Shown here: positions 18,124 to 26,542 of the stretch, in pieces | How the letters are laid out: every line of letters starts with the position of its first letter | How positions within the stretch are numbered: the first letter of the stretch is position 1 | DNA from: Dyella thiooxydans | Lineage (GTDB): Bacteria > Pseudomonadota > Gammaproteobacteria > Xanthomonadales > Rhodanobacteraceae | Reading direction: 5' to 3' | Assembly: GCF_001641285.1 (NCBI RefSeq) | Contig: NZ_CP014841.1 | Span: forward strand, 1,364,001 to 1,428,000 | DNA length: 64,000 bases | Program-made: the position numbers and the translations under genes | Notes under the pieces: generated by a model | What the model was told of the DNA's origin: nothing | Database searches by the model: none | What the model saw: only the letters and a program-made list of their open reading frames with translations

Positions 18124-19785
18124 GTGAAACGACTGCTTGCCTGTTCCATCGCCGCCGCGTTCGCCTGTGCCGCGTCGGCCGCCAACGCACCGAAGACCCC
18201 CACGTTCGATCCGCACTACCTTTCCCGCCAGGTCAAGATGCTGTCTTCCGATGCCTTCGAGGGCCGCGGTCCGGCCACCGAGGGCGAGAAGCGTACCGTC
18301 GCCTACGTGATCAGCCAGATGAAGGCCGCCGGCCTGCAACCGGCCGGCGTGATGAAGGACGGCAAACGCAGCTGGACCCAGCCGGTGCCGCTGGGCCGCT
18401 TCGAGATCACCGGCACGCCGGCGTTCAACCTCATGCTCGACGGCAAGAACGTGCCGCTGGTGCAGGGCGACCAGATTGCCGTGCGCGCGGCGATGGACGG
18501 CTCCACCCATGTGGACATCCATGACGCGCCGCTGGTGTTCGTCGGCTATGGCGTGAAGGCACCGGAGCGCAACTGGGACGACTTCAAGGGCGTGGACCTG
18601 CGCGGCAAGATCGCCGTGGCACTGGTCAACGACCCCGACTACGAGACCGGCCACGGCGACTTCGGCGGCAAGGCCATGACCTACTACGGCCGCTGGACCT
18701 ACAAGTACGAGGAAATCGCTCGGCAGGGCGCGCTGGGCCTGCTGATCATCCACGAGACGGCGCCCGCCTCCTACGGCTGGCCCACGGTGAAGAACTCCAA
18801 CACCAATGCGCAGTTCGACATCGTGCGAGAGCATCCCTCCGAGGCGCACTCGAAGGTCGAAGGCTGGATCCAGCGCGACCTCGCGGTGACGATGTTCAAG
18901 AACGCCGGGCTCGACTTCGACGCGATGAAGAAGCTGGCGCAGACCCGCGAATTCAAGCCAGTGACGCTCAAGGGCGAGACCTTCTCGGCGAAGTTCGACG
19001 TCGACGCCAAGGTGATCACCTCGCAGAACATCCTGGGCATGGTCAAGGGCAGCAAGCATCCCGACGAGACGGTGATCTACAGCGCCCACTGGGACCACCT
19101 CGGCATCGGTGCGCCCGACGCGAAGGGCGACCGCATCTACAACGGCGCGGTGGACAACGGCACCGGCACGGCCGCCCTGCTCGCTCTCGGCCGCGCGTTC
19201 GCGCACGCGTCGAAGCCGGAGCGATCGGTGGTGTTCCTCAACGTCACCGCGGAAGAAAAAGGCCTGCTCGGCTCGGAGTACTACGCCAGCCACCCGGTGT
19301 TCCCGCTGGCCAGGACGGTGGGCGTGATCAACATGGATGCGCTCGACCCGCACGGGTTGACCCGCAACTTCACCATCTCCGGCACGGCCAAGCTCGGCCT
19401 GCTCGACGACCTGATCAAGGTGGCCAAGCAGTTCGGCGAAACCTACTCGCCGGACCCGCACCCGGAGGCCGGCTATTTCTTCCGCTCCGATCACTTCTCG
19501 TTCGCCAAGCGCGGCGTGCCGGCAATCTCGTTCGGCTCCGGCGACGACTGGGTGGACGGCGGCGTGGCCGCCGGCGAGGCGGCGGACAAGGCCTACACCC
19601 GCGACCACTACCACCAGCCCTCGGACGAGTGGCAGGCCGACTGGTCGTTCAAGGGCATGGCGCACGACATGGGCATGCTCTACACGCTGGGCCGCAACCT
19701 GGCGGACTCGCGCCAGTGGCCGGACTGGAGCAAGGACTCCGAGTTCCGCGCCGCTCGCGACGCCACCGACGACCAGCGCAAGTAG
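18124..19785 (+). CDS. M28-family zinc aminopeptidase/PA-domain peptidase, secreted
   Basis: A 553-residue exported metallopeptidase. A signal peptide (KRLLACSIAAAFACAASA) starts at the GTG at 18124; an in-frame ATG at 18088 would add 12 residues to the n-region and cannot be excluded. A PA-domain insert (about 115-260) precedes the M28 catalytic domain with zinc ligands in SAHWDHLG, AVDNGTGTAA and VTAEEKGLLGSEYY, and a late His near RDHYHQPSDEW. It probably cleaves peptides in the periplasm or outside the cell. A clear terminator follows. Confidence 0.9.
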   Translation: MKRLLACSIAAAFACAASAANAPKTPTFDPHYLSRQVKMLSSDAFEGRGPATEGEKRTVAYVISQMKAAGLQPAGVMKDGKRSWTQPVPLGRFEITGTPAFNLMLDGKNVPLVQGDQIAVRAAMDGSTHVDIHDAPLVFVGYGVKAPERNWDDFKGVDLRGKIAVALVNDPDYETGHGDFGGKAMTYYGRWTYKYEEIARQGALGLLIIHETAPASYGWPTVKNSNTNAQFDIVREHPSEAHSKVEGWIQRDLAVTMFKNAGLDFDAMKKLAQTREFKPVTLKGETFSAKFDVDAKVITSQNILGMVKGSKHPDETVIYSAHWDHLGIGAPDAKGDRIYNGAVDNGTGTAALLALGRAFAHASKPERSVVFLNVTAEEKGLLGSEYYASHPVFPLARTVGVINMDALDPHGLTRNFTISGTAKLGLLDDLIKVAKQFGETYSPDPHPEAGYFFRSDHFSFAKRGVPAISFGSGDDWVDGGVAAGEAADKAYTRDHYHQPSDEWQADWSFKGMAHDMGMLYTLGRNLADSRQWPDWSKDSEFRAARDATDDQRK

Positions 19786-19808
19786 GCGCTGGCTGGCACA
19801 GCAAACGC

Positions 19809-19842
19809 AGAGGGCGGCCACTTGGCCGCCCTCTCGGTTTTC
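19809..19842 (+). terminator. Intrinsic terminator after the M28 peptidase
   Basis: AGAGGGCGGCCA pairs perfectly with TGGCCGCCCTCT, followed by CGGTTTTCT. Confidence 0.85.
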
Positions 19843-19859
19843 TAGGGATGGACCGTCCG

Positions 19860-20162
19860 CTACAAGCGGACCTTGCCGCGCAACACGTCGAAGAACATCA
19901 CCCAGTCGCCGGCCAGGCTGTAGAAGGGATGCTTGAACGTGGCCGGACGATTCTTCTCGAACACGAAGTGACCGATCCAGGCGAAGCCGTAGCCGGCCAC
20001 CGGCGCCAGCCACAGCCAGGCGAGCCGACCGCTGACGATGACCATCGCGATGATCGCCAGCACGCAGAGGCTGCCCGCGAAATGCAGGCGCCGGCACACC
20101 GGGTGGCGGTGCTCGCCCAGATAGAACGGATAGAACTCGCGGAAACTGGAGAAACCGGCCAT
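19860..20162 (-). CDS. Mpo1-like (DUF962) small membrane protein
   Basis: A 100-residue protein of the DUF962 family related to yeast Mpo1, a dioxygenase in phytosphingosine α-oxidation. It shows FREFYPFYLGEHRHPVCRRL, two hydrophobic hairpins, and GHFVFEKNRPATFKHPFYS; the repeated HxxxH-type histidines are the likely iron ligands. The start MAGFSSFREF at 20162 is chosen over an upstream ATG because family members begin there. Its bacterial substrate is not known to me. It is transcribed toward the terminator at 19809-19842. Confidence 0.82.
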   Translation of the reverse strand: MAGFSSFREFYPFYLGEHRHPVCRRLHFAGSLCVLAIIAMVIVSGRLAWLWLAPVAGYGFAWIGHFVFEKNRPATFKHPFYSLAGDWVMFFDVLRGKVRL

Positions 20163-20234
20163 GTGCGCTCCTGCTGACGGCACCAGCCTACGCGCGCGCC
20201 GGGGCGAATGCATGACGCGGGTGCACGCGGTGGC

Positions 20235-21110
20235 TCAGCGCTCCGGCAGGGGGATACGTTCGACCTCGTCGCCGGGCACGGTGTCGAAGCGTCCGCCGCG
20301 CCAGTCCGCCTTGGCCTGTTCGATCCGCTCGCGCCGGGTGGAGACGAAGTTCCACCACAGGTGGCGTTCGCCATCCAGCGGCGCCCCACCGAACAGCATC
20401 ACGCGGCTGGCCGACAACGCCTGCAGCGGCGGCGCCGCGTCGCCCGCCTGCACCGCCATCAGTCCGGGCGACACGTCCAGTCCGCCCCAGCGGACCTCGC
20501 CCTCGATCACATGCACGCCGCGCTCGGCGTGCTCGAGCGGCCACTCCAGCGTCGCGCCGGCGTCCAGCCGCGCCTCGACGAAGAACATCGGCGCGAACAC
20601 CTTCACCGGCGACCGCTCGCCCCACGCGGTACCGGCGATCAGGGTCAGCGAGGCACCCTCGCGCTCGATCCGCGGCAGCTCGGCCGCGTCGTGATGGTGG
20701 AACTCCGGCGCGACCTCCTCGGCGTCGGCCGGAAGCGCCACCCACACCTGCACGCCGTGCAGGTTGTGCCCGCTCTCGCGCTCGGCCGGCGGCGTGCGCT
20801 CGGAATGCACGATGCCACGGCCGGCGGTCATCCAGTTCACCGCTCCGGGACGGATGTCGGCAAGGCTGCCGAGGCTGTCGCGATGGCGGATCGCCCCCTC
20901 GAACAGCCAGGTCACCGTAGCCAGGCCGATGTGCGGATGCGGGCGCACGTCGATGCCGCGACCCGTCGGCATCCTCGCCGGACCCATGTGGTCGAAGAAC
21001 ACGAAGGGGCCGACGTGGCGGGCCTGCAGCACAGGCAGCAGGCGGCGCACCCGGAAGCCGTCGCCCAGGTCGTGCACGCGGCCATCGATCAGCAGCGGGT
21101 TGGCATCCAT
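20235..21110 (-). CDS. Pirin-family bicupin
   Basis: A 291-residue pirin. The N-terminal cupin has the metal ligands in DVRPHPHIGLATVTWLFEG and GRGIVHSERTP, and the C-terminal domain is present in full (VFAPMFFVEARLDAGATLEW). Some bacterial pirins (YhhW) have quercetinase activity, others bind enzymes; neither can be assigned here. It lies 35 bases downstream of the old yellow enzyme gene on the same strand, suggesting a shared transcript and a possible role in handling electrophilic or phenolic compounds. Confidence 0.9.
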   Translation of the reverse strand: MDANPLLIDGRVHDLGDGFRVRRLLPVLQARHVGPFVFFDHMGPARMPTGRGIDVRPHPHIGLATVTWLFEGAIRHRDSLGSLADIRPGAVNWMTAGRGIVHSERTPPAERESGHNLHGVQVWVALPADAEEVAPEFHHHDAAELPRIEREGASLTLIAGTAWGERSPVKVFAPMFFVEARLDAGATLEWPLEHAERGVHVIEGEVRWGGLDVSPGLMAVQAGDAAPPLQALSASRVMLFGGAPLDGERHLWWNFVSTRRERIEQAKADWRGGRFDTVPGDEVERIPLPER

Positions 21111-21145
21111 CGCTCGGGTCTCCTCGGCTCGGGTCGTCGACTACA

Positions 21146-22204
21146 TCACCATGCGCGCTGGTATTGCAACGGCACGTCGATCGACGCGCCGAGCGCCTTC
21201 GCCGCGCGACGCGGAAAGTAGGGATCGCGCAGGCTCTCGCGCGCCTGCAGCACCACGTCGGCCGCACCGTCGGCGACGATCGCGGCCGCCTGCTCCGGCT
21301 CGGTGATCAGGCCGACCGCGCCGGTGGCGATGCCGGCCTCCGCCCGGATGCGGCGCGCGAACGGTACCTGGTAGCCCGGTTCGAGCGGGATCCGCACGCC
21401 AGGCACCAGGCCACCGCTGGACACGTCGATCAGGTCGACGCCCAGCTCGCGGACCTGCCTCGCCAGCGCCACGCTCTGCTCGATGTCCCAGCCGCCCTCG
21501 ACCCAGTCGGTGGCCGAAATGCGCAGCCACACCGGCAGTGCTTCGGGCCACACTTCACGGATGGCAGCGACCACCTCGCGCACCAGCCGCGTGCGGTTCT
21601 CGAAACTGCCACCATAGCCATCGCTGCGACGGTTGCTGAGCGGCGACAGAAACTGATGCAGCAGGTAACCATGGGCCGCGTGCACCTCGACCAGCTGGAA
21701 GCCCGCATCCAGCGCGCGGCGCGCGGCGGTCCGGAAATCCCCGATCACCTTGGCGATGCCCGCCTCATCCAGCGCTGCCGGAACATGCCAGCCGGTATCG
21801 AACGGAAGGGCCGAGGGTGCAACGGTCGGCCAGGCTCCCTCGTCGATACCGAGCGGGCCGCCGCCCTCCCAGGGACGCTGCGCGCTGGCCTTGCGTCCAG
21901 CGTGCGCCAATTGCACGCCGGCGAGGGCACCCTGGGCGCGGATGAACGCAGTGATCGGCGCCCAGGCGCATTGTTGCGCCTCGTTCCACAGGCCGACGTC
22001 TCCGGGGGAAATCCGCCCTTCGGCAGATACCGCCGTGGCTTCGCTGATCACCAGCGACGCACCTCCGACCGCGCGGCTACCCAGATGCACCAGGTGCCAG
22101 GTATCGGGCAGGCCATCGGAGGCACTGTACTGGCACATCGGCGCGACCACGAGGCGGTTGCGCAGGGTGAGCGAACGCTGCTGCAGCGGTTCGAACAGGG
22201 ACAT
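21146..22204 (-). CDS. Old yellow enzyme, YqjM-type NADPH:flavin oxidoreductase
   Basis: A 352-residue FMN TIM barrel that reduces activated C=C bonds of enones and related electrophiles. It belongs to the thermophilic-like/YqjM class: Cys24 in VAPMCQYSA, substrate-binding VEVHAAHGYLLHQF, and SNRRSDGYGGSFENR. The phosphate-binding end is GAVGLITEP and REPYF-like RDPYFPRRAA. The start MSLFEPLQQR at 22204 fits the family; eight further codons upstream look non-homologous. It precedes pirin in the same direction. Confidence 0.93.
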   Translation of the reverse strand: MSLFEPLQQRSLTLRNRLVVAPMCQYSASDGLPDTWHLVHLGSRAVGGASLVISEATAVSAEGRISPGDVGLWNEAQQCAWAPITAFIRAQGALAGVQLAHAGRKASAQRPWEGGGPLGIDEGAWPTVAPSALPFDTGWHVPAALDEAGIAKVIGDFRTAARRALDAGFQLVEVHAAHGYLLHQFLSPLSNRRSDGYGGSFENRTRLVREVVAAIREVWPEALPVWLRISATDWVEGGWDIEQSVALARQVRELGVDLIDVSSGGLVPGVRIPLEPGYQVPFARRIRAEAGIATGAVGLITEPEQAAAIVADGAADVVLQARESLRDPYFPRRAAKALGASIDVPLQYQRAW

Positions 22205-22301
22205 CGACGAGCCTCCGGACCTGGGCAAACCGCTGAGCTGCTGGCGCGTGGGACAGGATTCAAGGCTCCGGAAGGAACGATCCGGCGAACGCCACGTTTC
22301 C

Positions 22302-23171
22302 TCAGCGCAACCAGCCGGCGATCCGCCCGGCCACCGCGGCCGGAGCCTTCATCCACGCGAAGTGGTCCGGCGGCCGGCCGTCCAGGGCCTCTGCGCCGAG
22401 CACGAGCCTGGTTGGCGTTGCAAGCGGCAACTTGGCAAGCAACCACTCCAGCGAGCCAGGCGGCACCAGCCAGTCGTCTTCGAAACGGATGCCCAGCACG
22501 GGCAGATCCAGTTGTGCCAACCCCTGCTCAAGGTCGATGTCTAGCCCGCGCGCGGCATAGCGGCCGGTACGTCCGCTGCGCGCCCAGTCGACCGTCACGC
22601 CGCGCGCCTCGTTGCCAGCGAAGCCGAGCCATCGCCCAGGCAGGTGGCCGCGCAGCGCGGCCAGCAGCGGTGCTGCACTGTAGGCGATGCGGATCAGCGG
22701 GCCGCGCGGAAACATCCGCCAGAACGGAGAACCACTGGCGACCAGCACCAGCCCGGCAAACGACGAAGGATGCATCGCCGCGAACAGTGCCGCCAGTTGC
22801 CCGCCCAGGCTGTGGCCACCGGCGACCAGGGGCGCCCCCGGCCATTGCCGGCGTGCAGCGCCCAGGCTGGCCGCCAGGTCCTGCGACAGCAGTTCGCGAT
22901 AGCCCCAATCGCTGTGTCGACCGGCCCGCTGATCGCTCGATCCGATACCGCGCCACTCGTGGATCGCCATGGCCACGCCCTGGTTCGCCAGGTCATCGGC
23001 CAGAGCCAGGTAGTGGCGGGCCGGCACGCCCATCGCAGGCAGCCACAACACCGCCGCCCGCATTGCGCGCTCGTCGGCAGGCGACACCAGCATCAGTTCG
23101 GCACGAGTCCCGTCGCCGGATTCGACAGACGACACGCGCAAGGTTGCCGAAGCGGAGAGCGCGTCGCTCAT
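22302..23171 (-). CDS. Alpha/beta hydrolase
   Basis: A 289-residue serine hydrolase of unknown substrate. The nucleophile elbow is GGHSLGGQLAAL with Ser in the GxSxG; an Asp in RFEDDWLVPPGS and a His in DHFAWMKAP complete the likely triad. HEWRGIGSSDQR and DWGYRELLSQDL resemble the YheT/hydrolase-like group annotated as predicted alpha/beta hydrolases. AAAGGGCAG precedes the ATG at 23171. The gap to the OYE gene is about 100 bases, and to the csp gene about 130 bases. Confidence 0.85.
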   Translation of the reverse strand: MSDALSASATLRVSSVESGDGTRAELMLVSPADERAMRAAVLWLPAMGVPARHYLALADDLANQGVAMAIHEWRGIGSSDQRAGRHSDWGYRELLSQDLAASLGAARRQWPGAPLVAGGHSLGGQLAALFAAMHPSSFAGLVLVASGSPFWRMFPRGPLIRIAYSAAPLLAALRGHLPGRWLGFAGNEARGVTVDWARSGRTGRYAARGLDIDLEQGLAQLDLPVLGIRFEDDWLVPPGSLEWLLAKLPLATPTRLVLGAEALDGRPPDHFAWMKAPAAVAGRIAGWLR

Positions 23172-23301
23172 TTCTGCCCTTTCGAGCGCACCAGCCTGAC
23201 GCCGCCGATGGCCCGGCGGCGGGACGGTCGCGATATGAAGACACGCGCAGGAGGCCGGCACATGCCGACCTCCTGGGCGATACGGAAAACCACCCGGCGG
23301 A

Positions 23302-23511
23302 TCAGGCCGGAGATACTTCCTCGGCCTGCAGGCCCTTCTGCCCCTGCACCACTTTGAAGGTCACTTTCTGGCCTTCCTTCAGGCTCTTGAAGCCGGAGCC
23401 GGTGATCGCCCGGAAATGCACGAACACGTCCGGGCCGCTCTCGCGGCTGATGAAGCCGAAACCCTTGGCGTCGTTAAACCACTTGACGGTACCGCTCTCT
23501 CGATCCGACAT
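23302..23511 (-). CDS. Cold-shock protein, CspA family (copy 1)
   Basis: A 69-residue single CSD protein with RNP1 KGFGFISR and RNP2 DVFVHF, a nucleic-acid chaperone that unwinds RNA secondary structure. It differs from the copy at 23769 at only about nine positions (for example ESG for DNG and KEGQK for QEGQQ). A leader of roughly 140 bases precedes it. Confidence 0.97.
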   Translation of the reverse strand: MSDRESGTVKWFNDAKGFGFISRESGPDVFVHFRAITGSGFKSLKEGQKVTFKVVQGQKGLQAEEVSPA

Positions 23512-23680
23512 GACTCACTCCGATTACGCCCCTCGTGACCGGCTGCCCGCCCGCCCGGGCGGCAGTCGACTGGGTCATGCGCAACGCGGGTGACTCGCGC
23601 GGGTCTCACGCCGGCGCGGGCCCCCCCCGGGCCTGAGCTGACACAGTGAAAAAAGCATAACGGATTTTCGCGTCGTGCAA
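23512..23680 (-). promoter_or_regulatory. Leader and possible promoter of cold-shock copy 1
   Basis: On the minus strand TTGCAC (23675-23680) and TATGCT (23654-23659) could be -35 and -10 boxes, though 15 bases is short spacing. The untranslated leader would then be about 140 bases, typical of cspA-type thermosensing leaders. No gene lies here. Confidence 0.4.
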
Positions 23681-23710
23681 GCCCCCTTGCCGGCGGCGGT
23701 GGCCCGAAAC

Positions 23711-23742
23711 GAGAAAAGCCGGGCATTGCTGCCCGGCTTCTC
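23711..23742 (-). terminator. Intrinsic terminator of cold-shock copy 2
   Basis: On the minus strand GAGAAGCCGGGC pairs with GCCCGGCTTTTCTC across AGCAAT, 26 bases after the second csp stop codon. Confidence 0.75.
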
Positions 23743-23768
23743 GGTACGACAGGAGGCTTCCCTGGCGA

Positions 23769-23978
23769 TCAGGCCGGGGTCACTTCCTCGGCCTGCAGAC
23801 CCTTCTGGCCCTGCACCACCTTGAAGGTGACCTGCTGGCCTTCCTGCAGGCTCTTGAAGCCGTTGCCGGTGATCGCGCGGAAATGCACGAACACGTCCGG
23901 GCCATTGTCACGGCTGATGAAGCCGAAGCCCTTGGCATCGTTGAACCACTTGACGGTACCGGTCTGACGATCGGACAT
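23769..23978 (-). CDS. Cold-shock protein, CspA family (copy 2)
   Basis: A 69-residue CSD protein with [18 protein letters not shown] spanning RNP1 and RNP2. It is a tandem paralogue of the gene at 23302, on the same strand but with its own terminator and leader, so the two are separately controlled. Both end in a near-identical GLQAEEV(S/T)PA. Confidence 0.97.
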   Translation of the reverse strand: MSDRQTGTVKWFNDAKGFGFISRDNGPDVFVHFRAITGNGFKSLQEGQQVTFKVVQGQKGLQAEEVTPA

Positions 23979-24146
23979 GGATTTTCACTCCGTAGGTTTC
24001 TGGAATCGGAACCCGACCAGCAAACGCCGGCGGGAACACTGGATTGCGCGGAAATCCTCGGGGGTGAAGCGATGAAGCGGATAGGAATCAGCGGCATCGG
24101 GTCACGAGACTCTGGTGACCCCGGCAAACACAGTAACGCGATTATA
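23979..24146 (-). promoter_or_regulatory. Leader and -10 box of cold-shock copy 2
   Basis: On the minus strand a perfect TATAAT lies at 24141-24146, placing transcription start about 155 bases before the csp start codon. The leader contains several inverted segments (for example GGTCACCAGAGTCTCGTGACC near 24100-24121), consistent with a temperature-responsive 5' UTR. The remaining bases up to the lipoprotein gene at 24283 hold nothing else recognisable. Confidence 0.5.
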
Positions 24147-24282
24147 ACCACAGCCGGAAAAACTCCGCGATGCCGTTTTTCCCAGGCCCGGCAACCCTTC
24201 CGACATGGCAGGCGCCTGGCGTTCAGGTTCTTCTGACGGGGCGGGTAATCTGGCACCGGTCAGCGTTTCCCTAGGAGCCCCC

Positions 24283-24705
24283 GTGACATCCCGACGCCTC
24301 GCCGTGCACGCCCTATTGCTGCCATTGATGCTCGCCGCATGCGCCGGCGAACCTCACCACGGTTCATCGGCACGAACCGGAGCGACCGGGAACAACGAGC
24401 GTCCAGGGGGAGCGGAACCGCCCGTGGACACCGGTATCCCGGCCTGCGACCGTTACCTGGCCAGTTACCGGGCCTGCCACCGGGCGGCAGGGATCTTCCC
24501 ACCCGATCAGATCGAGCCCCATTACCGCGAAATGCGCAGCAGCCTGCTGCGCGACTCACTCGATCCGCACATCCGTCCCCGGCTGGCCACCCGCTGCGAA
24601 GTGCTGACACGAAGCCTGCACGAAGCGCTCGACGGCAAGTCCTGTACAACAGACTCAAGCCAGGTGACCGCACCACGGCGTAACGGCAAGGACGACCGGT
24701 CCTGA
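24283..24705 (+). CDS. Small secreted lipoprotein of unknown function
   Basis: A 140-residue lipoprotein starting at a GTG that has AGGAG six bases upstream. The signal peptide ends in the lipobox LAAC (HALLLPLMLAACAG), so it should be membrane-anchored by a lipidated Cys. The mature part has four cysteines in IPACDRYLASYRACHRAAG, TRCEV and KSCTT, probably forming disulfides; the CxxY..C spacing recalls small periplasmic cysteine-rich proteins. Its stop abuts the convergent ycaQ gene. I do not recognise the family. Confidence 0.7.
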   Translation: MTSRRLAVHALLLPLMLAACAGEPHHGSSARTGATGNNERPGGAEPPVDTGIPACDRYLASYRACHRAAGIFPPDQIEPHYREMRSSLLRDSLDPHIRPRLATRCEVLTRSLHEALDGKSCTTDSSQVTAPRRNGKDDRS

Positions 24706-25986
24706 TCAGTGGTTGGCCAACGCGCCCCTGAGCAACCGCGCGAAAGCGGCCGGTCGCGTCCGGGTCAGCCTCACCGTGGGCGTGCCGTGCCAATCGGCCA
24801 ATCGCTGCAGCACATCGGCCAACGCATCGGCCAGCCGCGTGTCGCCGTCGACGCCGGGCTCCAGGTACAACGCCTTGATCTCGAACTCCCCTTTCGAACG
24901 GTGTGCCTTGGCGTCCAGCCGACCGACCAGCGCACCGCGGTGGAGGATCGGCAACACGAAATAGCCGTACTGCCGCTTCGGCGCCGGTACGTAACACTCC
25001 AGTGCGTAGTCGAAGCCGAACATGCCCTGCAGCCGCTGGCGGTCCCACACCAGCGGGTCGAAGGGCGACAGCACCGCCGTATGCGTGGCGCGCAGCCGAC
25101 CACCCAGTGCCTTGGCCAGCGCCCCGGCGTGATCGGCGTGGACATAACCCGGCGCATCCCAGCCGGCCACATCCACCTGCAGGACTTCGCCGTCGACCAG
25201 CAGAGGCCGCATTTCCTGGTCGGTCACCTGTGGTCGCAAACGGTAGTAGTCGGCGATCCAGCGCGCCGGCACGACGCCGAGCGCACGCACGGTGTCGGCG
25301 ATGAAGTGACGACGCAGCCCCGCCTCGTCCAGGCCGGAGGCCACGCCCGAGTCCGGGGGATCCAGTCGCTCGCGCACGCGCCCGGCCAGGTCGTAGACCC
25401 GCTGGAATCTCTCCCGGCGCAACACCATCAGCTCGCCCAGTGCGAACCAGGCTTCCAGCCAGCGCTTCTCCGGTTTCCACGACCACCAGCCACCAGCACC
25501 ACGATCCTCGCGGGTGAAATCCGCCGAACGTACCGGCCCGGTCTGGCCGATACGCTCCAGCAGTGCGCGCATCTCCGCGGGATATTCGCGCTGCATGCGC
25601 TCGGCGTGACGGTACGACCAGTGATGACCACGCCGATGCCGCCAGGCGTCGTGCAACGGGAAATCGGCAGCGGTAACAAAACACGCCTCATGCGCCCAGC
25701 ATTCAGCCAGGCGCCCGTCGGCCAGCGCTTGCTCCAGCCACTCGGGCGGATAGTCGCCGAGCCGGGAAAACAGCACCAGGTAGGGACTGCGCGCGACGAC
25801 GTGGATCGTGTCGATCTGCAGCAGCCGCATGCGCAGCACCGCATCCACAAGATCCTGCGGCCGTGCGCGACGGCGTGGCCGGGAAAGAAGCCCCATGGCA
25901 TGCAACTGAAGACGCCGTGCCTGGTCCAAGCGGAGCGCTGGCGTGACGGTGCGCGGCCATCCGGTTGCTGCAGATTGAGATGGCAT
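24706..25986 (-). CDS. ycaQ: YcaQ/AlkZ-family winged-helix DNA glycosylase
   Basis: A 426-residue HTH_42 (winged-helix) protein. E. coli YcaQ and Streptomyces AlkZ of this family unhook DNA interstrand crosslinks and remove bulky N-alkyl adducts. The catalytic QxD motif is visible as LLQIDTIHVVARSPY (Gln57, Asp59), along with EWLEQALADGRLAECWAHEA and SPFDPLVWDRQRL. The start giving MPSQSAATGW is chosen because ALRLDQARRLQLHAMGL is the family's N-terminal helix. It stands alone and converges on the lipoprotein gene with no spacing. Confidence 0.88.
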   Translation of the reverse strand: MPSQSAATGWPRTVTPALRLDQARRLQLHAMGLLSRPRRRARPQDLVDAVLRMRLLQIDTIHVVARSPYLVLFSRLGDYPPEWLEQALADGRLAECWAHEACFVTAADFPLHDAWRHRRGHHWSYRHAERMQREYPAEMRALLERIGQTGPVRSADFTREDRGAGGWWSWKPEKRWLEAWFALGELMVLRRERFQRVYDLAGRVRERLDPPDSGVASGLDEAGLRRHFIADTVRALGVVPARWIADYYRLRPQVTDQEMRPLLVDGEVLQVDVAGWDAPGYVHADHAGALAKALGGRLRATHTAVLSPFDPLVWDRQRLQGMFGFDYALECYVPAPKRQYGYFVLPILHRGALVGRLDAKAHRSKGEFEIKALYLEPGVDGDTRLADALADVLQRLADWHGTPTVRLTRTRPAAFARLLRGALANH

Positions 25987-26091
25987 TGACACGTCCGTTG
26001 CTAGCGTGACCGGGCGCTCCCCTGGCGACCGAACCTTCGTGGTCCAGCCGCCGATGCGCCCACCCATCGATTCTGGCATGGAGTACCGAAC

Positions 26092-26454
26092 ATGACATTC
26101 CGCAGATCCTGGATTCCGTTCGTCGCTGCCGCCACGCTGTTCACCGCCGGCCAGGCGATGGCGGCGCAGACCGACAGCATGTCGTCCCCGTCCCCGGGAA
26201 GCACCACCGCCAAGCCCGACAGTGCCGTGTTCCAGACACCGCAGGGACAAGTCACCATCCGCAGCACGCTGCCCCCGGCACCCACCGACAGCGCGCCGCC
26301 ACCGTTCGCCCAGCTCGCGGGCAAGGCTAAATTCATCACGCCCGAACAGGCGGCTGCCTACCCGCCGCTGGCGAACGATTTCGATTACGCCGACAGCAAC
26401 AAGAACGGCAGGATCAGTGAGGCCGAGTACGCGCGCTGGACCAAGGGCAAGTAG
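26092..26454 (+). CDS. Secreted EF-hand protein
   Basis: A 120-residue exported protein with a signal peptide (residues 1-24, ending AMA-A) and one EF-hand loop near the C-terminus: DYADSNKNGRISEAEYARW, with ligands at D, N, N, I/S and the twelfth-position E. The middle is Pro/Ser/Thr-rich and low in complexity. One EF-hand suggests calcium binding, possibly as a dimer. It is followed by a strong terminator and then pldA, whose enzyme is calcium-dependent in E. coli; a functional link is speculative. Confidence 0.78.
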   Translation: MTFRRSWIPFVAAATLFTAGQAMAAQTDSMSSPSPGSTTAKPDSAVFQTPQGQVTIRSTLPPAPTDSAPPPFAQLAGKAKFITPEQAAAYPPLANDFDYADSNKNGRISEAEYARWTKGK

Positions 26455-26472
26455 GTCGCTATCGCCCGGACT

Positions 26473-26505
26473 GGCCGGCCGCAGTAACCTGCGGCCGGCC
26501 TTTTC
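26473..26505 (+). terminator. Intrinsic terminator after the EF-hand gene
   Basis: GGCCGGCCGCA pairs with TGCGGCCGGCC over GTAACC, followed by TTTTCG. Confidence 0.88.
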
Positions 26506-26542
26506 GTGCCCGCGCCCGCCACAGACAACGAGATTTCCCGTC

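Noticed and set aside
24205-24282. Longer start for the lipoprotein gene
   Set aside because: The GTG at 24283 has a strong AGGAG and begins a proper lipoprotein signal peptide, whereas the upstream extension would hide it.
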